Assembly: GCA_008360975.2 (NCBI GenBank)
Contig: CM039196.1
Coordinates: 6,738,263 to 6,802,262, forward strand
Source: Lichenostomus cassidix
Lineage: Eukaryota; Chordata; Aves; Passeriformes; Meliphagidae
Length of the DNA stretch: 64,000 bases
Reading direction: 5' to 3'
Of the stretch, positions 26,301 through 38,300 are shown piece after piece. Numbering within the stretch: the stretch's first letter is position 1; the number at the start of each line of letters is the position of its first letter. The notes below the pieces were generated by a model that was not told where the DNA came from, made no database searches, and saw only the letters and a list, made by a program, of their open reading frames with translations. Both the position numbers and the translations under genes were made by a program.

Positions 26301-29300
26301 CTGCTGTTAATTCCCCTAGTCTGGAAATATTATAAATAGAAAAAAAGCCTTCACACAGATTCCATATTTGGAAAGAATACAAGAAAGCTTTTAAAGAGGA
26401 AAAATATTTTCTTATTCATAATTATAAAAGACTGATCATGCAACTGTACCTTCACTGGTGCCCAGCTGCCCTTTTAGCTCAGAGTACTTGCTTGGATCAC
26501 CTTTGGGTGGGAGAGGTGGTTGCACATCCATGCTTTTATCCTCCAGGCCTTCCAGGCTGATTTTAGACTGAAAATGATCCAAAAAATCAATCATTGCATG
26601 CAACTTGGTTAAATAACAGCATCTATCAGAGAGCCAGAACTACATATACCTATAATGACAAACAGCATTTAGCATCCACTGCAGACAAGGACTGTCACAT
26701 GTAAAATTAGCATTGTCATAACCAGCCAGTAGAATCTTAAATGCACTATTCTCGTCTACTTGGCATGCTAAGTAGCATTATCATCACACTAACTAATTTG
26801 TGGTAGAAGACAATAGTGTTTTCTAGCATTTTTCAGCAGCTTTCCAGGTAGCTCTCAGCAAGTAACTATCCGAAGAATGTAGGAAGTAAACTATCCACAA
26901 AAATCTTGTAAGCTGGCTTCCTCAGAATCCACTGCTTTTTATAGGACTAAACAAATCCTTCTCTATTATTCATGCCAGGAGAAACTGAAAAGAGAAGAGG
27001 AGAGAAGAGAACTCAGCTTCTGGGTCAGTATTCCTTGCCCTGGACCACAAACTTTCCTGCAGCCTGGAAGCTCAGAATATTCTTTGAAGTAAAACAGCTG
27101 ACCTGGTGTGGTGGTACAAGGGTTCATTAAAATTAATTTGAACATGAAGAGGTGACAACTCTTGGGACAGAAAATAACTACTGCAAAGAATAGCCAACTC
27201 TTCCAAAAGAAGCCCAGAGGGATTCCATTCTAGAACTGCCTGTTACTGGATCAAGAGCTGCTGTTACTGAACCTGGGTTACTTTCAGAGGATGAAGTATA
27301 CAACAAGAACTCAACCTCTATAATTTTCTGTGTCATCTCAAAGAGATTTGTCAATGACACACTCATTCCCAGGCTCAATCCATGCCCTTCGAAAGCAGCA
27401 CTTGGAAGTTTCCTCACCTTGCTCCGGTTAAGGTTGGCTTGGATGCCATTGTCACTGATCTTCACTGTGATCTGGCGCTCAGACAAATCAGGTCTCAGGA
27501 AAGGAGGCTTCACACTCACAGCTTGCTTTTTCTTGGGCTCGACCACGTACCTGGTTCATTGTGCAACAGTCATCATTAAAATAAACAGTAACCTTAGAAA
27601 AAGGCTTAGAGCAAGAAAACCTTCCCACTTCCAGGTTACCATTTAAGAATGCATAAGAATCTAGGTAAGCAATCTCCATTTATTTCAATGTATGTAATAA
27701 TTAAACAGCAATTCAAATCATATTATTTTAGTGAGCAAAAGGAGAGGGTGCATTAAAAAAAACAGCAATTTTTGAGGCACTGATGGATGAGGAGAGCAAG
27801 AGAGGCCTGCCATCAGCAGAAGTGACTGTCTAGATCATACCCAGTTAACATGAAACAGCTGCCCTGTGGTGGGAGTCAGTGACTGGGGGAACAAGAGCCA
27901 GCACATGGGGAGTTACCATGGAGAAGATGATGTGCTGCCAGGTCTGACTTTCCACATGGTGGCTTGTTTCTGTAGCATGTTTAGTGTTCAAATAAATGGA
28001 GGTAAAAGAGACTGACAAGTCTATAGGAAGCAACAAATCTAAGAGGAAATGGCTGACTTTAGATATCTAATTTCTCTCCAGTGGAACAGAATTCAATTGG
28101 CAATTGGCCAGTGGCTGTACAATGCCTAAATATCAACACACACACCAGCTTTCTCTGTTTTACATAGTGAACAGGACATTCTAGTAGTAGCTCAGGGACC
28201 TTCAATGTGCAGGACAATCTGAACAGGTCTTCACAAAACACAAATGTTCTGCTTGCTATAATTCTGTGAATGATCATCGTACTCACACCCCTCTCTTAAC
28301 AGAAATGTCTCACAGCTTTTAATACCTGGCTCTTCTCATACATCTTGACCTGATTTTCACATTTGCTAAGTCTGACAAGCAGCTACTCCAGTGTCTTTAA
28401 CATATGTAACAGTTCTTTAGAACTTATTTGTTGTATAACAAAGGGGAAAAAAAAAGCAGATAATAGCGTCAGGGTCTGGAATTGCTCAACACCCCAAAAA
28501 GGTTCAAATAAATCCTGTAGTAAGATTATTAACATGTTTGCAGGCTAGACATCTCAGCACCTAGAATTATTTATAGTCCATCTGATCTATTGCATTAAGA
28601 TCCTGATTTCAAAATATGAAACGATAAATCCATTTCCCCAAAAATAGAACGCCATAAATAAAATCTCAAGTTCTGTGATGTAGACCTCATTGATAATCTG
28701 TTTTATGATAATGGAAATGCCAGTGAGATTGAAAACCACAGCAGCCTTAAATTAGATTTAAGTCTTAAGGAGAAAGGCTGATTTTAGCTTCCTTCCTTTT
28801 CTCCAGCACACTGGACATTGCCAGTGCAGTATAAGAAGTTGTGTGAGCAACACAATAACATACAGATATTTACCTTGTTTCTGAAATCCACTGGATAAAC
28901 AAGCTGATGAAGACAAGGGCATCAGCTCTTGACATAATTTGTCAAGCTCATTCCAAGGAAATATTTCTGGGATAAGTTATGAATTACATGAAGAAAGCAA
29001 CTGCTTGGACAGGTTACAGCCATGCAACAGAAAAGGAGCTATCACAGAGCTCTGCCTTCAGGAGTGTTTTGCTTTGCTTTCCTTTTATTCCATCCATGCT
29101 CTTTGGCTTGTGAGCCCAGCCAAGCACATTTTCTTCCTCTGTCCCAACAACTACTCCTCCTCCCTCATTCCCAGCTGAGAGCATTTCTCTTACCTGGGAG
29201 CCAAGGGGCTGCAGAGCACATGTTCCACATTTCCACAGCATCCTCGGGTAAAAGGATTCACTCCCCCACGGAATTTCCCTGTCACCTGGAAACATATTCA

Positions 29301-32300
29301 GACAGTGCTCAAACCTCTAGTTATATAAAAGTCATCATCCAACCCTCAGAAAGCCAAAAACAAGTCTGACCCTTCTGTCCTTCCAAACAGATGGTTTTTC
29401 TTTGATTGCTGCACTTTTTCTCCCCAGCTCTAACACCTATGTCAGCTAATTCCAGCTAGGAGGCACTCAGCTCAAGATCCTCCCCAAAAGGACACTGCTG
29501 AATGTGACTGGATTTCAGAGTGATGTCTTCACCTCTCCATGCTGCTCCTGCAGTGGATTTGTGTCTGCTCCCAGCCACACATCCTGTTTTGGTCCCTTTC
29601 ATTCCCGTCATTTCAATTCCTCTACCTTGGCAAGTTCCCCTTTAAACCAACAGCAATGTCTAATCAACGTTCCCTATGCTGGATGAGAGCAATGTTTCCT
29701 CTCTCTCAGATCCCATTCTGAGCAGCAATCAGTACAAACCACTGCCTTATGTGGGAGGGTGCCAGGAACTCCCTGGTGATTACAATGTTTGCTTGTAAAT
29801 GAGCAGGTTTAATAAAAGCCAAGCCTCATTAGACTGGCGGGATCCATTCAAGGCTTCATAAGCATTATAAAGAGTTTGTACTCCACAGGCAGATACTTGA
29901 AAGTCACCATATGGGGATAAATACCAATAAAGCCAGGGAGATTAATAGTGGTTGCCATTAAAAGCATTACTGTTGCTGTTTGCAAGTAAAGCATTTTAAT
30001 CAGCTCATAGTTCTGATCTAGCAACAAGTTTACAGAGTACCAGAAATACTTTAATAACTCGCACATAAAATAACAACAAATAAATGATTCTGCAATATAT
30101 TATGCTGGCCTTGTTGATCTAACATGAAACCCTTTAAGAGGCCAAGAGAGAGAGGCTCAAATTCTGAGATCTGGAAGAGCAACCTTATGACAAAAACATG
30201 GGCCTGGGACATTTGGCACATCTGCGTTCAATCCTTGGCTCAAGCTGACTTGTGCCAGATGCTGGCAAAGCATTTCATATCTGTGCCCATTTTCTCAAAC
30301 ATAGTATGAAAATAAAATTTCTCCAACTCACAGATTACAGTACTAATTATATCAATTTGGTTTCTAAAGTAGTTTGAAATCCACTGGTAGAAAGCAGCCT
30401 AAGAAGGAAGGATATTTATTTACTCTATTCAGAGACTAAAAATACCAGGATATGAGCAGATGTTGAGTTATGGGTTATTTTGATTCCATAAAAGAATTCC
30501 AGAGGCATTCAGAAAGCTCAGAAACATCTAAACCCAGCCACTACACACTTTTCAATCACAGTCTGCCTACTATGAATGCTCAGAACTTACAAACTCCAGA
30601 ATTAATAAATACCAAAAATTTACAGTAAAAACCCAAAAATGTCTGTACCACTGGCCTATAAAATGTGCTGGGAAAAGAGGACAAGATAAGCTGAGCGTAT
30701 TACAACTGGAAAGCTGACAGTAGATAATTACCAGTGTGAGAAAAGAGAATCAACACTGAGACTGCAGGGGAAAAGAGAATGTTTTAGAACAGTGGCAAAG
30801 CCAGGAGCAGATCTCATATCCATCTCTCCTGGTCTGGTGCTCTAATTACTTAGATATGCTTCCCCTGAAAGGGACCTGAAGGCTGGGAACATCCATCCTC
30901 CAGTTACAGATAGCCACTACATATGACTAAGCAGAAATTAAGATTATATTTAATTTTCAAAATGGCATGGGAAGATGAATTAAATCTCAAGTGGTTTGGT
31001 AGCTCAGGAAACCAAACCAAGCTAGGATACATTTTCCAACAGTTATTTCAATCAAGTTAAATGAAAAATTCTCAACCTTTCTGACTTCTAGTGCAGCCAC
31101 AAACACATGAAGTTAAATTTTGCTTTTTTTAAAGTTAAATTTTTCCTTCTTCTTCAGCCTAACATTTTCATGGAGAGTTTATATCACTGCACAAAGACAA
31201 GCCTAAGGCAAGCCATGATTTGGGCTGTGAGACCAAAATGCCCTGTGTTTCATGCTACTGTTGTTAGCACTATCAAACCTAATGGTTGGCCAAAATCAAT
31301 TTTAAAATGAAGAGCAGATGCTTCTGAGCAGGACAGAGAAAAGCATTTGAAGATGACAGCTATGGAAGCTTGCTTTGTTCAAAGGCCATGTTAGGCAACA
31401 GTTCAGGATGACTTCAGATTCCTCGCTTATGTAAACCTCCCACACTCTTCTGGATAAGAGTTTTTATTTTCTCTTGTGGGATGGAGACAATGTCATCTCA
31501 GTTTAGGAAGGCCTGGCCTCAGACAGATGTTTGCAGTGCTCACAGCCTGCCCAGGAGCCAGACAACTCCACAGCATGGACCATCAGCCCCCAGGACAACC
31601 AAAACAGCTCAGTGGGAGCTGCAGAGCACCCATGGGTGCAAGGGCAGCAAAAATGCATCTGAAAAAACCCAAACCATAAAGGAAGAGAAGTATGATGGGG
31701 GGAGAAAATGTGAAAAAAGCCCAGATGTGAGGGGCACTTTGGAGCTGGGGCTGTAAAAGGGTAAAGCACTGGAATGCAGAGTTCATGAGCCTTGGCAAGA
31801 GGGCTGAGAACACAGAACTGCCCCAGTGCCACACCTGCTGACTGTCCCTAGCTTGTTATTGATCCCATGGCTAGATCTCTATCACCCACACATGCTATTG
31901 ATGTGCACATGAATATGGGTCTGGGTCAACCACAGGGGCTGTGGATCATGGACATTTGAGTAACTGCAGGGGAACTGAAGTTTTACAGGCTTTTTGGCAC
32001 AAGATGTCACATTGGCACTTGGTTTGGAGAAGCCAAACAAGTTGGGTCCAATAGCACTGTGTGTGTGTTCATATGCATGAGAACAAGAGAGACACAGAGT
32101 GAGACAAAGAGCTAACTCAGACCCTGTAATGGGCAGTGTGGGCTTGCTGGGGGAGTTCAAAATACCAGGAGACAGGGCAAATGATTTAATCTTTTCCTTT
32201 CTTTCTTTCACTCAATGTCATGGATTGTTCAGTCTGACTCATAAAGTTTGAACTTCTGGGGTTGATGGTACTCACCACACAAAACCTATTTCAAAGCCAT

Positions 32301-35300
32301 CAGTAGATTTTAAATAATAAATAAGCCTGGGATGATGTTTTGTGGCTAAAAAGGGGAAATCTTTGCCTGCACTGTATTAAAAAAAGTCTGAAAACACAAA
32401 AATTGGCAATCTTCCTAGATCTTCACAAAAGCTCTGATAAGAGCATTACTGATAAGAATTGGACCATCTTTTCCTTTACCCAAGCTGACTTTCTGACTTT
32501 CCTTCCCAACTCAACACCTTAGCCAGAAACATGGAGAAAGGATTCTTACCTGTTCATTCGTTGTGCGCCCTCGGGCCACTAGAACAATATGGAAGCCAGT
32601 GAGACCAATGACTGGAATAAAGAATAAGCCAGCCACACACATGACAGCCATTCTGTATCCAAGAGTTAAAGAAACTGGGATGAGTGAAGGGAAAAAAAGG
32701 CTGTGAAAGACAAGGAGAGGAAAAGGAGAAAAAAAAAATAGGGAGTGTCACAGTGTCATAGAATGGTTTGGGTTGGAAAGGATCTTAAACATCACCTAGT
32801 TCCAACCCCACTGTTGTGGCCAGGGACACCTTTCACTATCCCAGGTTGCTCCAAGCCCCATCCAACCTGGCCTTGAACACTTCCCAGGATGGGGCAGCCA
32901 CAGCTTCTCTGGGCAACCTGTGCCAGGGCCTCATAGTGAAGAATTCTGTGCTAATATCTCATTTAAACCTGCCCTCTTGAATCTGTTTCCCCTTGTCCTT
33001 TCACTCCACACCCTTATCCAAAGTCCTTCTCCAGCTCTCTTGGAAACCCTTTAGGCACTGGAAGGGTGTCTAAGGTTTCCCCAGAGCCTTCTCTTCCCCA
33101 GGCTGAACAACACCAATTCTCCCAGCCTAGCTCCAGAGCAGAGGGGCTCAAGCTCTCTGAGCATCTCCATGGCCTCCACTGGACTTGCCCCAGCAGCTCC
33201 ATATCCTTCTGGTGCAGGTGCAGCACTCCAGGTTCTCATGAGTGCAAAGTAAGGTGACCCTCACCTTTAGCAAGGTCTAACTAAATTTCATCTCAAAGCT
33301 AAGTTCATCTGCTCCTAGTCTAGGTGCTCACCCTTGAGATGGTTAAAAAGTAATGTGAATTCAGTGATTCTGGCTCTAACCACCTTGTAAAGAATGTTCT
33401 GCACTAATCTATCAAGAGCAGTAAGAGACCTCAGAGCCAGCCGTAAGTGTGTTACACCAGCAAGCAGGATGCTGCTTCCAGAGCAAACTCTGCTCCAAAA
33501 TACAGCAAGAGAGTTTTAAATACAGCAAACAGCATCTCAGAGTTACACCTGGTTGTAAGTAAAATTCAGGGAGGCAGCTCATCCTTCTGCTGGGCTGTCA
33601 TAACAAAGACTGACAAAGACAAAAGGTCAGCTGCAGTCTCTGGAGCAATCCACGTTCACACAGGTACGATGGGAACAGAGGAAAAGCTGCACTGAGCATC
33701 TACAGGAGGAGAGCAAAGGGGGATCAGGAGAGGCTCCACCAGCTCCAAGAGGACAAATACTCAGATTCATTCTTTCACATTTTCCTCAATCACCTTGAGT
33801 CTTGAAAGACCAAAGAGAAGGATACGTAATGGTAGTGTGGGCTGCTCCCAACTTTTCCATATGGTTTAGTACGAAGATGAGCCCAAAGGTGAACACTCCA
33901 ACCATGTGCGTACTTAAGGACAGCAAGAAGAGAAAAAAATAGCGGTAGTTCCTCCGTCCTATGCAATTGTTGACCCATGGGCAGTGATGGTCAAAATCCT
34001 TGTAAAGAAAGGGAGAGATAGGGAAAAATATCCAAACAGTGAAAGAAAATACATTGCCTTAGAGATGAATCTGAACCACTGTCACGTAAAATTACATCAG
34101 ACTAGTTCTGCAGCTTTACAAAATGCTTGACTGTTTTTTTAAGACTCTTTTTAGGAGCAAGTTGTTTCTCTGTCCATGGATGGAGAGGTACTTGAGTGTT
34201 TATAGGGTTTGAAGAGAGGATATATTAAAATTAAAGGACAGGTTATTTATCTGCTAGCGGCAGAAGACCAAATTTTTTACCATCCTTAGCATGAGTCAAT
34301 TACAATGAAGTTATTATAACCTAGAATGGTTTGAAGATGCGATACTGCTGCAACATTCCCTGTCCCACATTTCATATTTATACATCACTGAATGAATCCA
34401 CTTTGAACAATGGACATCACAAAAGTACCTTTTAACCAAGCAGGTCCACAAAGAAAAGCAACAGCTGGATCAGACACAGGCAAAGTTCTGTACAGGTTCA
34501 TTGACAGTTATGAATCCAAACCTAACTATTTGTCTCAGTCAAAAGCCCAAAGTCCCTCACAAAGTCAGATCCCTTTTAACAGGAGATTTAATAATGAGGG
34601 CAAGCCACAGACACCCTCCAAGTACCTTTACAGTTTTGTAAGCATGTAAATCCACTGTCTCCAGTGGGATTATTCTTGACATGAAGACAAGATCAGGTGC
34701 AAGAAATAAACCCTTCTTCCATCTGTGTTCTTCAGAACAGATATTACACATTCACTGCATCAACAAATGAACTGTTTATTCTTTGCTTTGTGGCAATGCT
34801 ATTTTTAAGCACTGCTCAATGATGACACAGAGGGGTTTATATTTTCAAGTTTTGCCCAGTGTATCGACCAAAAATTTATGAAATACCAAAAAACGGATTA
34901 GAGCTTTCTCAAAGCGTATGAGAAAATGACAGGGGCAACTCAATACTAAGATCATTTCAGAATATATGTGAAATGCTGACATAACATCTGTTATGAAAAT
35001 CTGGCTGTATGCAGCCCAAAATACCTATGGATTATGAAACTGTGTAAGTGCTCACCGCAAACATTTCAATAAAGAAAGCAAAAATCTCACTAGTTTTGTC
35101 ACAGATTCACTTTTGGGTCCCTCTGGTAACAGCATGCTATATGTTTTAATTGGTTTTATTTCTGCAAATGTTGTCTGCTTTTGTTGTTTATTCATTTTTA
35201 TCAAATTAGTTCAAAAGTTTTATATTTGGGAAAATAATTTTTATTGTACATTCTAGACTGAAAGTGAGAACATGTGAACTACAATCCTGAGTGGGTCCTA

Positions 35301-38300
35301 CACGAAAAGCCAGCAGAGTCACTCCTATCACTGTCTCAAAGCTCTTCTAGGATAGACAGGTGAGTGGGAAATAAGCATCAAAAGAATCAATAAAACATGT
35401 TTTAGGCCATGATTTATTGATTCAGAAGTCATTAATGCTTTTTGCCCACATTCCTCCACAGGAGGAATTACAAGCAGAGCTTCTTACTTGTGCACCAGAA
35501 CAGTAGGGAACATTCAACTGACCTGACTGTCAATAGAACTTCTGGAGAGCTAGCCAGAGTCACCTTGCCTTCTGCTATTTTATGCAGGTTCCTTTTGGAT
35601 TCTCTCCCATTTTCACTTCTGCTGCAGCACTGACTCCCATGGAGACGTTAACATCAGCATGAAACTTCAAGTGTTTATACCAGTGAGTTTTGAGAAATTT
35701 TCTTCTGAGAAAACTTCATTTATTGAAAATGAATTTGTATACTGAGCCACCAGGGAAGGTGGAAGAAAGAAACCCCAGACAACTGAGAATTTACCATCAT
35801 CTAAACAATCCTCAGGATCTAGAATTAGTGAAAACATTTATGTTTTAAAACCAGGAATGTATTATTCAGGTTTTCTACAAAAAATACAGATCTATTCAAC
35901 AATTCACAGCAGTCTAAACAAATTGTGTGTCACAACTTACAAATAGCTGTGGCTATTCCCCTCTACCCAGGGACCTTGGCAGCTCCTCACTCTCAGGCCT
36001 CTGAAATCCCACATCCTTCTAAAGCCTTCCAAAACAGGACAGCCTTGTCCTATTTATCGATGGTTACTAGGCACAGCACTGCTTGCAGATAATTATAACT
36101 TAGACATATATTGCCCTGAAGGAGAAAATGACTGACACAAGATAAATCTGGGCAGCCTTTCTCTCACTTGTAACTGTGCTGCTTTCTTTGGGACTATTCC
36201 CTTGCTTATGGCAAAGAGGATTAGGACAAAGGTAGTGTATACAGCATTCCAGCTGACTCTGGTATTTTTTCCCCTTCTGATTAGTAATTCCTTTCATTTT
36301 AATGGCACAGCTGAATATATTTTAAACATATTAAAGATTTCATCTTTCTATTGAAAAAAAAAATAGACCTTGCAGCAGAAATGATCCTTTAGAAGTGGAA
36401 TTTTTAGCTCAGCAATAAAAAGTGTCCCTTGGCAATTCACTGCTGTGAATATAGTGCTCTGTACCTACACGTTTGGGAGATGTTTATAGCCCAAAAGCAC
36501 ATCTTACTGTTTGGGGGTTATTTTTGAAAAATCCTGTGTGACTCACAAAGACCCTAAGGGTATCAAGAATTATGAAAGTCCCCTAATTCACAGCAATCAA
36601 CATTCAAAACATGAATGAGTTCGTGCTCTGAGCTGGGGTGTTGAAACAAACATGGGCTCCTTCCATTGACTCGAGATCCACTTGCTGAATTCTGAGTTTG
36701 GTTTTCCTGGACTCACACACCATTCTGGCTTCTCTGCTTGTAATGTAGGTACCAGTTTGCTCCAAATTCAGTGATGAACCTTAAGCTCACACATGACAAG
36801 TTAAAATGGTTCATCCTGAATATCTTGCTCTCCTAAACTCTGCATCAACTCTCCCATCCACCCCTTTTTTACATTCACAATCCCTTAGCTATTTCTAGGC
36901 AGACACAGCCAGCATTATGAATTTTTATTCCAATTCTCACTGGCAACAAGACTGACATCAAGCATTGCTGCATTTGTACCACACCTAACTGAGGGCTGTG
37001 CTTAAATGGCACTGCTCAGTAGGAGTCCAACAAGGCTAGAGCTGCGAACCTCCAAGAACTGGAATACCAGGGCCACCCAAATGCCTGTTTCCAGGAGCAG
37101 GAAGCCCAGCCCTGAGGAGAGCCCAGAGGTGCCCTAAGGCCAGCCCTGTTACCTCCACACAGTTGTCACAGACGCTGCAGTGGGAGCAGCGGGGCGGGCG
37201 GTAGAAGTGGCAGGTTGCACACCACTTCATCCGTACTTGGATTCCTTTGATCTCCACGTTCTTGTACAGGGGAGCTCGGAAGTCGTCGTCTTTGTCTTCA
37301 TCTTCGTCTGCTGCTCAACGCAAAACTGAAAGTTAGTGGAGATAGCAGAGAGCAAAGAGAAAAGAGCTAATCCTGTCAGTGCCTGGGACACAGGGGCACT
37401 GCACAGTCCCCTTCCTGGGGACAACACAGAGGGCAGATGCTTTAGCATCTCACCTAAGCCCCCATGTATAATCTCACTCTGTTTAAGAAAAGAGTTCATC
37501 TAAAAATAAATGCACAAAATAAAAGCCAGTCTATAACAGACGAATATATATCGGGAAGAAAAAATATTATTCTAGATTCCTGTGATCTTTATTTGTTTCC
37601 TCCTGACAGAAAATCTAAGAAGTTCACATCTATTTAACACCTGGTTAAACATTATAGTGCAGCTGGCATTGGCTGACTGGCTCCAAATTAGGTGGAATTT
37701 GATAATGTTGTCCCAGTGGAGCATCAATTACTGTCATTCTGTTCTATATTAAATCTTCTCTAGATGTGTTATCATGATCCAATTTCCATTGACTTCAGAG
37801 GGAATTTCTCCCTTCACTTAGATGAGCTTGGGATCTGGCTCAGCTACAGTATTTATCTTGCAAGAGTATTCTCTGGATTAACGTTTGTACATGGAAGCAG
37901 AGTGCTGTACTGGCACCATTCCCTATAATTTTCCTTCATAACTAGTCAGTGGGACTCTTGGAAAGAGCCAGACTCTAAATCCCTTAGGCACTTCTATAAA
38001 TACAGTCTGTAGGTTCTCCAATACCATTATAAACCTGCCCATGCTGTGTAATACATGTGGGCAGATGAAAACAAGACACTGGAACAGTCAAACCATTAAG
38101 GCTCTTGTAAAAAACCTGACTGTGCAGACAAAAAGTCTGCACATTATATATACCCTACATGCATTGAAACATGTTGCTTTTGCAGAATTCATACACAGAG
38201 TTTGTATAAAACAGATTCACATCAAAAATACTGAAAGCCAGTTTGTGGTTGGTATAATTAGCTAGCAACAAACATTGCCAGTCTCAGCCTAGACTGTAAA

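Larger units (their letters stand above)
29286..32549 (-). other. ZDHHC8: ZDHHC8 intron 5
   Basis: GT-AG intron with donor GTAAGA and acceptor TTTCCAG. It holds two MIR-like relics near 30.2 and 30.8 kb. No exon of another gene was recognised. Confidence 0.85.

Noticed and set aside
31476..31832. Overlapping open frames on both strands in ZDHHC8 intron 5
   Set aside because: They have no start or splice context and no recognised similarity. Local G+C is slightly raised, which lengthens random frames.
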